Both the position numbers and the translations under genes were made by a program. From assembly GCA_009741485.1 (NCBI GenBank), contig CM019218.1:43756681-43820680 (forward strand): DNA of 64,000 nucleotides, in the 5' to 3' direction. The notes beneath the pieces are model-generated. The model had not been told where the DNA came from. It saw only the letters and a program-made list of their open reading frames with translations, and made no database searches. The DNA is from Malurus cyaneus samueli (taxonomy: Eukaryota; Chordata; Aves; Passeriformes; Maluridae). Below are positions 54,501-64,000 of the stretch, piece after piece (the first letter of the stretch is position 1; every line of letters starts with the position of its first letter).

Positions 54501-56680
54501 TCTTCAAGGCCAGTGTTTATATTGAAAGCAGCCATGTGTGAGTACTTATGCATGTCCAAAGGGAGCTCTGTTCCTACAGGCACTTGTCCAAATTTGGTGA
54601 GAATACAATCATGAAGTGCGTGAAGAGAAGGATGGAGATGTAGTGCCCATCCTGCAGCCAGGATACCCTGATCTCTGCTCTCAGCACCATCAGCAGAGGC
54701 AATCACTGCTCCAGCAGGGTTGGTCTGTGTGTCCCTGTGAGCCTTTGCAGCACGTTTGTGCCTGTCCCTGGGCAGCAGGCTGGCTGGACATTGGAGCTGG
54801 TGCTGTGCAGGTTTCCAGAGCCTCTGGTGTCTCTGAGTGCTGGTCATGTCTCCTGGCTCGTGCAGCTGCAGAGATGAGTTTTGGTGGTCGCACCGGTCCT
54901 TTTCTTTGTATTTTTTGGCAGATGGAAGAGGCTGAGAGCAGAGGGGCAGTCCACAAGATGGGGTCCCTGATGCAAGTCCACAGATCCAGTCCCACTCCTG
55001 CTCCTCCCCTGCCTTCTCCAGCAGACTCCTCTTCGAGGCCAAGCTCTCCCATCACTTGCCCCACAAAAGCTGTGGGGCTCTGAGCCCAATTCCAGCCCCT
55101 TGCACCACATACCAGGTCCAAGAGATCCCTCAGGGAAGCTGGAAGAAAAATCCACATGTCAAGGAGCCCACTGGTCACAAACCTGTGTGTTGCCCCTTCA
55201 CAGGACCCGTCATCACTCAGATAGCTGACTGTACCCACCCTAGGCACATCAATGCCATCGACAGTGGCCACTGAGCTCCGAGCTGATCTCTTTTGCTGTG
55301 CTGCGTGCCTGGGCTTCAGGAGGTCCAGAACGCCTTCACCTCACTTTGCTGAAGGAAACCCTGGCTGTGGAGAATTTTGAATAGAGAAATCCCCTTGTTT
55401 TTATTCCTCCACCGAGAGCTGAGCTGGCTTCTGAAGGATTGGTAGGCCAGCAGTGGCCAGATGTGTAGAAGCAACATTTCAGAGGGACAAATCCCCTGCA
55501 GATCCAGCCTTGCCCACTCTAGGAGTGTCTCCCTCTTCCACTTGCTACGATGGCAAACCCCTACAAGACACCAGCCCCATCCCAAGGATTTGCTCTTCCT
55601 TCAGCAGCATCTGCAGCACTACTTGCAGGGTGCTGAGGGTGGTGAAACAGGAAGCCTGCAGCAAGGGATTTGCCACAATCTATATAATGTCTGGGAGGCG
55701 CCTGGAAAATATCACCAGGGCCATGTCTGAATAAGCCTAAAAAACCCAGCTGGAGGAGGAGGGAGCGCCTGGCCTGGGGGAGGAGAGCAGGAGCTGTTTG
55801 GGTCCCTGTCTCCATGGGATCCCCTACACACACGCACTACATGTGCTGTGACCAGGGCTGGCAAATATTTCCAGCTACGTTTCCACCTGCTTCTCCTTCA
55901 GATCCATGGGGATAGCGGTCTGGGTCATCCCACAGAGGGGATTACCCTTCTTGCTGTCAGCATGGGGCTGCTCCCCCATATTCCATGGCCTATGCCCAGC
56001 CCCTGGCTGGATTTGAGCTTTGGGGCTGCCTGCAGAAGCTCCACAGGCTTGTTTTTCAAAGACTGAGTTGTGCTGAAATATTTCACACAGGAAAGAGCTG
56101 CAAATATTTCCCGTGTGAGGGAAATAAGTGAAGTTAAAAAAGCATGCTTGTGCTGGATGGCTTATTAAGGGATTGCTTTTGCATATGCTGTCGGCTGTAG
56201 ATTTTTGGGTGGCAAGCTCTTTCCTCTCTTCCTTCCTGAAGGGCAGAGCTGCTCCCAAGCCCTTGGAGGCAAACTGAGTCAGGCCCTTGTCCACGGATAA
56301 GCCATTCTGTGTATCCAAAAGGAAATTTTTATTAGAGGCCTTGCAGATGGATGGCTGTGTGCAGGGAGCCTGGGCTCCCCACAGATTTGAAGCCGTATCA
56401 GTTGTGACTGGTTGGTGGCAGCAGGATGGAGAGGAAGGCTCACTCCTTGGCACTTGTGAGGAAAAACACGTCCCCAGCTGCTCCGGACTCCACGGGTAGA
56501 AGATGTTCTCCTCCTCCCCACCCCTCCTTCCCTGGGGGCTGCCCTCTCCTGTTCTCCTGCCGGCCTGGCCTGCCCCAGCCAAGGGAGGTGCACGGGGGAC
56601 TCTTGCACATCATTGGTCTGAGAAGGTCTCCATGCCCTTAAAGAGAAGGTGCATTTTCTGCTGAGCCATCCGAGACGCCC
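48574..56680. other. Intergenic region between SYT8 and TNNI2; no gene recognised
   Basis: Open frames on both strands are short to moderate and show no known domain. The SYT8 3' UTR starts here, but I could not pick a clear AATAAA close to the stop. No CR1 copy was recognised. The right part should contain distal troponin I control sequence, but no motif cluster stands out enough to list. Confidence 0.5.
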
Positions 56681-56681
56681 T

Positions 56682-56688
56682 TTTATAC
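56682..56688 (+). promoter_or_regulatory. TNNI2: TATA-like box of the TNNI2 promoter
   Basis: TTTATAC lies about 25-30 nt upstream of a short segment that ends with a good donor (CTCGG then GTGAGC at 56771). This matches the known layout of avian fast troponin I: a short untranslated first exon, then an intron of over 1 kb. Confidence 0.5.
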
Positions 56689-56711
56689 CTCCTTACTGAG
56701 CCAGCTGCCCG

Positions 56712-56770
56712 TGGCTCGCCTGTCCACCCTGTCCAGCCAGCACGACTCTGATTTTCTCCTCCAGACTCGG
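56712..56770 (+). other. TNNI2: TNNI2 untranslated exon 1 (predicted)
   Basis: The segment contains no ATG and ends at a consensus donor (GTGAGC at 56771). It would splice to the exon at 58479, which carries the start codon. The 5' limit is inferred from TATA spacing. Confidence 0.45.
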
Positions 56771-57325
56771 GTGAGCCTTTTTGTGTATCTCCTAATGGCC
56801 CAGCTTGCTCTTCGGGAGTGATGGGGGAGCAGATTTACTTCCCTGAGTATTAGGGAGATAAAAAACCAGGTGGGGGTGACCTGCTGGGAGGAATAGGGTG
56901 GCTGATAAAACTTTCTCCATCATTTGCCTGTTGGAGAGGGTCTGTCCATCAGCAAATCTTCCTCTGTCTGTTCCAGTGACCTGTTTTCTTTTTGGTTTCG
57001 TCCTTTCCCCTCCCTTACGCGGTGCTGTTCCCGGCGTGAATGGTGAGGGCAAGCAGAGCCATCGGCTCCCTAGCGCAGGGCCACAGGATTCGGGATCCTT
57101 GCCCGCGGTATCTGGGCTGCCCTTCCCGCTTACATCCCTTCCTCCAGCTCCCTCCCGGTGCCTTCTTCCCCAAAAACACCCTCGGACAGGCGCCGACATC
57201 CAAATTTACGGCGTCCTCCCGGCACAACAGGTGACGGCAGCCCCCGTGGCGGGCAGGGAGCTGCAGCCCGGCGCTGTCGCCTGTGTCGCCCGGCGTGGCC
57301 GCGGCCGAAGCGGGAGCGTGTGTCG

Positions 57326-57486
57326 GTAAAAATAGCCGGGGATCCTGGGCTGCAGCTCCGCCACCTGCGGCCGCCTGTGCCGCGCATCGCTCCGGCCGCC
57401 CCGAGTCACGGGGGCTGGCACCGGGGAAAGGCTGCCGTCCCAGGAGACAGCTGCAGCTCCTTCTGCAGCTCCCTGGCCATTTTTAG
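57326..57486 (+). promoter_or_regulatory. TNNI2: Candidate first-intron muscle enhancer of TNNI2
   Basis: The cluster holds a MEF2-like GTAAAAATAG (57326-57335), an E-box CACCTG (57362-57367), an E-box CAGCTG (57448-57453) and a second MEF2-like CCATTTTTAG (57477-57486), in GC-rich flanks. Measured from the predicted start near 56712, this is about +614 to +774. The well-studied quail fast troponin I internal regulatory element occupies about +634 to +777 and uses E-box and MEF2 sites. Function here is inferred from that. Confidence 0.6.
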
Positions 57487-57802
57487 AAGCACTTTTCCCC
57501 CCTCCACTCCGAAGTAATGTGATGGGTCTGCACATTTTCCAGGATAAAGTTTCCTTGGCCCTACAAGCTGTGCCTTCTGCCTCGGGCATGAGCCCCCGTT
57601 AACACTTCCCCTCCTGACAGAGCCTCCCAGGGATGCAGACGGCTGTTTTTGGGGCCTCGTCTGCTCTGCAGAGGATTAGCTTAGGATATGAAAGCAGCAG
57701 ATATTGCTCTGCTAGAAAAGTAGATCTCTATTTATGTGGAAATAATTTACAGCAAAGCAAAGGTGCTCTTCAATCTCTTCCCTAATATGCTGCATTGTAG
57801 GT

Positions 57803-57870
57803 TAAAAATTTCCATTTAAAGCAAATGTATTATTAAAGCAAATTAAAATTTCCATTTAAAGTAAATGTAA
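57803..57870. repeat. Imperfect AT-rich tandem duplication
   Basis: Two copies of a roughly 40-nt unit, each containing AAAATTTCCATTTAAAG followed by CAAATGTA or TAAATGTA, lie back to back in TNNI2 intron 1. Only small differences separate the copies. Confidence 0.75.
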
Positions 57871-58500
57871 GGAATTATCTGGAGAAATTTTTTATGCCTG
57901 TATCAACTCAACCACAACTTCCAACCCTGCTCTGTGTCACCTGTGCTGAAGTTGCTGCAACAGGCTCTCCTGTCCCACAGAATGAGTGCGTATACTGGCA
58001 GCAGCATCCTCTGAAGTCCTTTCTTGTCACCTGGGGTCAGTGCCAACCCTTTGCAGGCTTTGGGATATTTCTTATTTATGAAGTGAAGTAAGGTTGAATG
58101 GCAAAGTAAAGCAGTAAACTGAAAACAGCTTTTGCCTTTTCTTCCTTTGTTGAATAAAATGATTTACTGGAGGTCAAACAAGAAACATACCTGCAGGAAT
58201 CACTGTCACACATCTCTCTTTTTCTGGCTCAGCCCCATTTGGTCTTTTTTCAGAAGTCCCTTGATGCTGAGGTTTGTTTTTGCTATGAGGAGATGTTTGG
58301 CTCTCATCTACAAACTGCAGCCTAGTTCCCCATATGATGAAAAGTTGGTGAAGTTGGGAAAGAAGAACAGACTTGTTCCTCTTTTTATTTTCTAGCGGTG
58401 TCTTGCTTTGTTTTTAAACACCAGAAAGTGACCACAAGCATGAATAATTATGAACTTTTTTCTTGGTTTTCATTTCAGGCTCACAACCATCTAAACCAAG

Positions 58501-61500
58501 ATGTCTGAGTAAGTTCCCATTTTTCTGTCTCTAATACATTGTTGGCATACATAATACATATAAAACCTTTTGTTCAACTGTCAGCTTGTTATGTTGTTAA
58601 GATTTTTCTGCATGTTTTCAGTTAGGATGCTAACTAACTGCTTTTTTTTCCCTCTTTCCCCTTTCTCTTCCTTCCTTTTCTTGCCCATCTGCTTTTTCTG
58701 AACAGTGAAGAGGTAAGTGTGTTTTGCTGGGGTTTTTCCTTTAGCGATGCTCATGGTAGCAGTCCTGGCTTCACCGTTCCTGCTTAGGAAAATCAGCTGC
58801 TGGGGGAGTGTGTGGGAAAAATGGTTCATGGCAAGGCTTTCTTGCCGACTCCTCCTAGTAAACATGGGAAGGAGAAGAAAAATCCCTTTTGAAAGAATTT
58901 TCTGCCTTGGCTTGGAGTGAGATGCGGTTTTCCCTCCACTCCTGCTTCCCAAGCTGGCCACGAGATGGTGCTGGGAAGGCGGTGGTCCAGAGCCGCCTCT
59001 CCTCCATCACCCATCCACCATCCTGCCCTTGCCCCAGCATCCTGTCCTCCTTCCCCACATCTAGACCTTCATTTTCTACCCACTGAGCACTGACAAATCA
59101 CTTCTCAAAGGCAATCCAAGGAGATCTGGATCCAGGGGAGTGTGAGCAGGGTGGAGGTTGCATTCTTAGCAAGTTTTCCCTGGCTTCTGGCAGAGCCAGG
59201 CGGGGCTGGGGGTGTGTGGAGAAATGCAGGGGAAGCTGTGGGAGGATTGTTGGTGGCTTTGTCACTCCACATTTCCTCTTAGCAAATTGCTCCATCCTTC
59301 ATCTCTGCTTGGCATCTCCCCATATGCCTGAAACACCACAAGCTCAAGCTTTGTTCTCACTGAGAGAAAAGAGGATGTCAGGGACACAGAGAAACTCCAC
59401 AAAATGGTGCTGATGTCTAACACATTCTTTGATTCCCCATCAAACCCAGAGCTCCCAGGAAAGGCTGGGAGAACCCTCTTTGCTAAAGTACCAGTTTTCA
59501 GATGGAGAATAAGCCTTGGACTAAGAGATCTGATGGTTTTGTGCTGCATCTCTGAGCTGGGTGCCTTTTCTCTGCAGAGCCCTCCAGCCCTGTCAGGAGG
59601 GCCTTGGCACCTTTGCATATGCAAGACATGTCAGATTTTGTTACATTTCACTCTGCACATCCTTATCCACTTATTCCTCTACTCAGCACAGACCAACACC
59701 CAAGTGCTGCTTTCTGCTCCCCACCCCTCAGCATATCAGATGTGTTTCCCCTGGGCCAGCCCCACTCAGCCTTGAGTGAAATGCCAGGAATCAGCTGAAA
59801 TGGAGAAGTGGGTTTTTTATAAATAGGACTTGCTGCTGCTGGTCCAGCATGACAAGTGCAGAAGGGCAGCCTGTGGTCATGTCTGCTGTCCTCCAGCTGT
59901 GATCCAGCTTCAGCATCACTTGTGCTGGGTCTTTCCAGCTCCAAGAAATTACGCACAAAAAATTCATGTTTTCACCTGCCTGGCTGTTCTTGTCACCAGA
60001 GTGTCAGAAGGACATGTGCCCTGGGCTGCTCAGAAAGACATCCCCCAGCTCCTGGGTGCCCAGGGACATGGGGGCCATTAGCTTGAGGGCCAAGTAAAAC
60101 ACATCTGAGTGAAGAGGAAATTAGAGAAAAGGCTAAAAGTCCCAATAAGCCAAGTTTGAAGCCGTATTTTATACACACATTTTCAAGTTCATCGCCCTTG
60201 TTATCTTTTCCTGGGGAAATTGTAGGTTTTAGCTGCCTGAGGTTGGCAAAGCTGGGTTCAGCAGGGAGCATCTTCCTTGAGTGCTGCTGGTTTGGGGACC
60301 AACTGTGTGTCAAGCTGTCCATCCTGGCTGGAGCCATGTCCCTGGCAGGGCTGCAGGTCCTTGGTGGACAGTGGCATTGCATGGGGAAGGGCAATGGAAA
60401 GGGGAATGGGCAGCTGATAACCGCCTTTTCTCTTGTTTCTCCCACTTGCAGAAAAAGAGGAGGGCAGCCACTGCCCGTCGGCAGCACCTGAAGGTACGTG
60501 GCACTGCTGTGGCTGTGTGAGGTGTGTCCCTACCTTCCCATCTCCCATCCCAAGCCTCCCACTCCACTCCTTACTGGGTCTTCATCATGTCCCTTGCTTG
60601 GAAATGGTGGTACTGATGGGAACTCACCAAGCTGCCTCCCCATCAGGGCTCCTGCTCCGTTGATAGCCCCTCTACCCTCCTTCCTTTCCTCCACCCCACA
60701 CTGACCCTTCTCCTGCTGCCTTCCAGAGTGCTATGCTCCAGCTTGCTGTCACTGAAATAGAGAAAGAAACAGCTGCTAAAGAAGTGGAAAAGCAAAACTA
60801 CCTGGCAGAACATTGCCCTCCTCTGTCACTCCCAGGATCCATGCAGGAACTTCAGGTACTGACTTCTTTGACACTTTCAGTGCTGGAGCAGAAAAGATTT
60901 GACTCCATCAGTCAGCCTGGTGGATCTATACTGGCCTTCCCATCTTGAGCCTCTTTTCACCTGTGGTGCCCTGGAGCCAGATGGACATAGAACTGGTTTG
61001 AGAGGCAGGTGGGGTCTCTCTGCAGAAAAAAAATGGGTCTGGCTGGTAGGAAAGATGTGTTTTAAATGATGTGGTGAGGCAGCATTTTTGTGAAGCCAGT
61101 AGCATGGAGATTGGGAGCTGGCTGACAAACCATTCTTCACCTTTTGGTCTCAATCCCACCCAGTCTTCTGGACTGAGGTCTACTGGAGTGGTCAGGAGAG
61201 AAGACTTGTGTGTGTGGGTCCTGGCAGCCAACAACCCTCTCTGCTTTCCCCACAGGAGCTGTGCAAAAAGCTTCATGCCAAGATCGACTCAGTGGATGAG
61301 GAGAGGTACGACACAGAGGTGAAGCTACAGAAGACCAACAAGGAGGTGAGTTTTCCCTGGGAAATCTTCCGGGGAGTCTCCAGCACATCCCTGATGCTTC
61401 CCTGCACTGCTTGGGTCCATCTCATGAAACCCACGCCCCGCTCTCTCTCTGCCCCCCCTCATCTCATCCCCCCAGCTGGAAGACTTGAGCCAGAAGCTCT

Positions 61501-62061
61501 TTGACCTGCGTGGCAAGTTCAAGCGGCCGCCGCTGCGCAGGGTGCGCATGTCCGCCGACGCGATGCTGCGGGCCCTGCTGGGCTCCAAGCACAAGGTCTG
61601 CATGGACCTCCGAGCCAACCTGAAGCAAGTGAAGAAGGAGGACACTGAGAAGGTACTCCTGCCCTCTTCCCCTTTTCCCTAACAGGAGTTGCCCCCCACT
61701 CTTCAGGGCTCACACCTCCCTGTATTATAGACAGGTTTGAGAATGACTTTCTCCATAATTTTCTTTCTCCTGCTCAGTATTTCCCCCTGTGGCACCCATG
61801 ATGTTGAAACAGTAGGGTGCAGTTCAAAAAGATGTATAGCATGGGTGGAACACAGTTCCTCAATCTGACATGGGAGTTTCCATGGGAGGACAGGTGTAGG
61901 GCCCTTTCCAGGTGGGTTCTTATCCCGGGGGGCACCACTCACACCAACCATCCCTTCCCCAGGAGAAGGATCTCCGTGATGTCGGTGACTGGAGGAAGAA
62001 CATTGAGGAGAAGTCTGGCATGGAAGGCAGAAAGAAGATGTTTGAGGCTGGCGAGTCCTAA
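58501..62061 (+). CDS. TNNI2: Troponin I, fast skeletal muscle (complete, seven coding exons)
   Basis: Coding exons: 58501-58508 (in an exon starting at 58479), 58706-58712 (a 7-nt microexon), 60452-60493, 60727-60855, 61256-61345, 61476-61652 and 61963-62061. All junctions keep frame and give 183 aa. The sequence runs from [20 protein letters not shown] through the troponin C/T-binding helices ([32 protein letters not shown]) to the inhibitory region ([12 protein letters not shown], 105-116). It continues through the switch and second actin-binding segments and ends [14 protein letters not shown]. It lacks the cardiac N-terminal extension and agrees almost residue for residue with vertebrate fast TnI. 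The protein blocks actomyosin interaction at rest and is relieved by calcium-loaded troponin C in thin filaments of fast fibres. Confidence 0.98.
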
Positions 62062-62189
62062 GCACCTGTGCCTCCACAGCTGTCCTCCTCTCCCCGCTGT
62101 CCCCACTGCGCCGCCGGGCTCAGGGGCGCTGACTGGGTGCCATTTCTCTCTAGTTTTGCCAAGAGCTGCATCGTGGCAGCAGTGATGTA

Positions 62190-62195
62190 AATAAA
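62190..62195 (+). terminator. TNNI2: TNNI2 poly(A) signal
   Basis: A canonical AATAAA lies about 130 nt after the TNNI2 stop codon, followed by GT-rich sequence (TTGGTGGGAGAGGTGGTGTTG) that suits a downstream cleavage element. Confidence 0.85.
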
Positions 62196-62199
62196 GCTT

Positions 62200-62870
62200 T
62201 GGTGGGAGAGGTGGTGTTGCCTGCCTGGGTGGCCAGAGCCCGACTCCAGCCATGGTGCCAGCAGGGACTGCCTCACTGTGGGGGTTCTGCTGGGAATGGG
62301 GAGGCTTTGGCAGGGGAGATGGGGCACCTGTGGGCTGTTGGTCACCCTCCAAAGCTGTGGATGCTTGCGCCCTTCCCCAGTGTGAGGAGACAAAGAGAAA
62401 ACAGTCCAAGATCCAGGAGGTGATGCAGAACCTCAGCCCATGACAGCATCAGCAGGAAGCTGTGGAGAAGAGCTGAGAGCTGGGGAAAGGGGTAGGATCT
62501 GCAGGGCAGAAGCAGAGCCTTCGGCCCCAGGGGGATTTGAGAGGTGTGAAATCAGGACAACCCCTGCAGCACTGTGGCAGCACCCTGGCACTGGTGCAGG
62601 GTAGGGTGCTGTGGTTTAGAGATGATAGCTGCCACCAGAGTGGCATGGGCAGCTGGCGGGGGCAGTTGGCCACTCCTTTCCCTGCCATGGTGGGAATATC
62701 TATGCCCTCACTTTTCTACTGTGTTAGCCCAGCACTTCCAGATTTCTAGCTGCCGATGACTAAAATCTTAAATCAGTCTCAAAAAAAACCCTAAACAAAA
62801 AAAAGAAAAAACCAACCCAAATTCACCTTCCCCCTGTGCTGCCCCATCCCCCCCAAACCCTCAGCCCATG
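62200..62870. other. Short intergenic stretch after TNNI2
   Basis: No recognised coding exon. An A-rich low-complexity patch lies at about 62779-62815. Confidence 0.5.
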
Positions 62871-62873
62871 AAT

Positions 62874-62916
62874 TTCCGGCCCAGCTCACTTCTGCTGAGC
62901 ACAGGAAAAGCGAAAC
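62874..62916 (+). promoter_or_regulatory. ETS and ETS/IRF-like sites before the candidate LSP1 exon
   Basis: TTCCGG (62874-62879) is an ETS core on the minus strand. GGAAAAGCGAAAC (62904-62916) resembles a composite ETS-IRF element (GGAA core followed by GAAA). They sit about 55-100 nt upstream of an ATG that opens a plausible coding exon. Such sites are typical of leukocyte promoters. Confidence 0.3.
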
Positions 62917-62971
62917 AGCGGTGGCAGCCTGGTGCTGGAGCTGTCCTGGGGCCGCCGTGCCAGGGGAGAAG

Positions 62972-63051
62972 ATGTCAGACTCGGAGGGGTGCCAGGAGGG
63001 AGCAGATGGAGTGAGCCAAGTGGGAGAGGAATCCCCTGGGGAGAGCGAGAG
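62972..63051 (+). CDS. Candidate first coding exon of the next gene (LSP1 expected by synteny), partial
   Basis: An ATG in good context (A at -3) opens an acidic, Ser/Gly/Glu-rich frame beginning MSDSEGCQEG. It stays open for 26 codons plus two bases and ends at a consensus donor (AG then GTGAGG at 63052). In vertebrates the gene after TNNI2 in the same orientation is LSP1, an F-actin-binding leukocyte protein with an acidic N-terminal half. The composition fits, but I cannot confirm homology from so short and variable a segment. TNNT3, further along, also starts with an acidic MSD-type peptide, though it should be much farther away. Confidence 0.35.
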
Positions 63052-64000
63052 GTGAGGCCTGGGGACACCAGAGCTGCCTTCCAGTCCTGGGATACTGGGA
63101 GGCTGGGAAACTGGGGGGAGACGGTGGGAAAGGAGGATGCCCAGCCAGAATTATGATAACCCATGAGGCTGGAATGGGTCAGATGTTCCATTAGGCTTTT
63201 GACAAGCTTCTCCAGCTAGGAGAGATTTCTTAAAGATCTCATCCCCTTTGGGAAGGGGTTGATCGAAGGGGGATCCCCAGCTCCAGAAGCAGGCAAGCTC
63301 AAGTGAGGGGTCTGGTGACCTGGAGCTGCTCTGCAGCTGAAATCAGCCCCATCTCTAAGACCTCTCTGATGGGAGATCAGCTGCCTCCTCTCCTTGCTGG
63401 GCACATCTGATTTCTTGCTGCATCCCCTATGTCTCCAGCCGAATTAACCTGGCAATGTTTCAGGCTGACTGCTGTAGTTATACATCTCTGTGCCTCCGCT
63501 CTGCTTTATTGCTTTATCAGCAGAGTCTGTAAAATGAGGGGTCTTCACTCCAATGTAGAGCTTTCCATGGGGTCTAAAAGAAGACAGATCAGTAGCAGAG
63601 GCCACATCTGTCCGTGGCAGAGGCAGACAGATAAGCTTGGCCAAAGTGCATCACCCAGAAGTACTCAGATTTGGACTGGATTCAGGCTGAGCATCCAGGG
63701 AGCTTAAGGAGGTTGCCTGATTTTTCACCTCCAGCTTCAAAGCTTGCATTAGCATTTCTCCCCAAGGCTTCTGAGAGCCAGCACAGCTAATGTTGACAGG
63801 AAAAAAACCCCTTGAGTGACAATGAGAGGAGAAAGGTGTGTCATCTCCTGTCATCAGGGGCTGCGGTAAGTGCTTGGGCTGACACCTGACAGCAATTAGC
63901 CTTGGCTGGAAGTTTGACTGGAAGCTTCAAAAGGTGCTGGAAGGCTCCGTGCACGACTCGCTGCTGAAACAAAGGGGAAGCCTTGGCTGCGGGGAGAGCG
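63052..64000. other. Presumed intron of the downstream gene; nothing recognised
   Basis: If the exon ending at 63051 is real, this is its first intron. No further exon, repeat family or motif cluster is evident before the window ends. Confidence 0.4.

Overview
This window is nuclear DNA from a bird. Three chicken-repeat-1 (CR1) LINE tails lie in it, and the gene order is the vertebrate IFITM10 - CTSD - SYT8 - TNNI2 (- LSP1) block. Genes are split by introns with GT-AG borders, and there are no bacterial-style operons. I cannot name the species. One LTR-like stretch hints at a songbird, but only weakly.

Layout. Bases 1-6400 hold the 5' part of IFITM10 on the minus strand: one clear coding exon (4804-5218), a CpG-rich candidate promoter and first exon, and intron out to base 1. 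The last exon lies outside the window. Bases 6.4-13.05 kb hold no recognisable gene. Bases 13051-25980 are a complete nine-exon cathepsin D gene (CTSD, minus strand, 396 aa) with a CpG-island promoter carrying a TFEB/CLEAR-like site. Bases 26.3-36.7 kb hold no recognisable gene but contain two CR1 tails and an LTR-like stretch. Bases 36700-40788 are a complete cytosolic 5'-nucleotidase I paralogue (NT5C1A-like, minus strand, 314 aa in six coding exons). Its likely upstream exon and TATA box are near 42.1 kb. Bases 46050-48573 are a complete synaptotagmin 8 (SYT8, plus strand, 393 aa, eight coding exons). Bases 48.6-56.7 kb hold nothing I recognise. Bases 56.7-62.2 kb are the fast-skeletal troponin I gene (TNNI2, plus strand, 183 aa), with promoter, first-intron muscle enhancer candidate, a 7-nt microexon and a poly(A) signal. 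Near 62.97 kb is a candidate first coding exon of the next gene, expected by synteny to be LSP1.

The genes do not form one pathway. They are a conserved neighbourhood: a dispanin membrane protein, a lysosomal protease, an AMP-preferring nucleotidase, a vesicle-trafficking protein and a muscle thin-filament regulator. I found no CRISPR array, rRNA, tRNA or other recognisable RNA gene, and no obviously novel multi-gene system. The points most worth a second look are the cathepsin D structural changes, the extra cN-I gene at this locus, the retained calcium ligands in SYT8, and the conserved-position intronic enhancer of TNNI2. All exon coordinates come from reading splice sites and protein similarity by eye.
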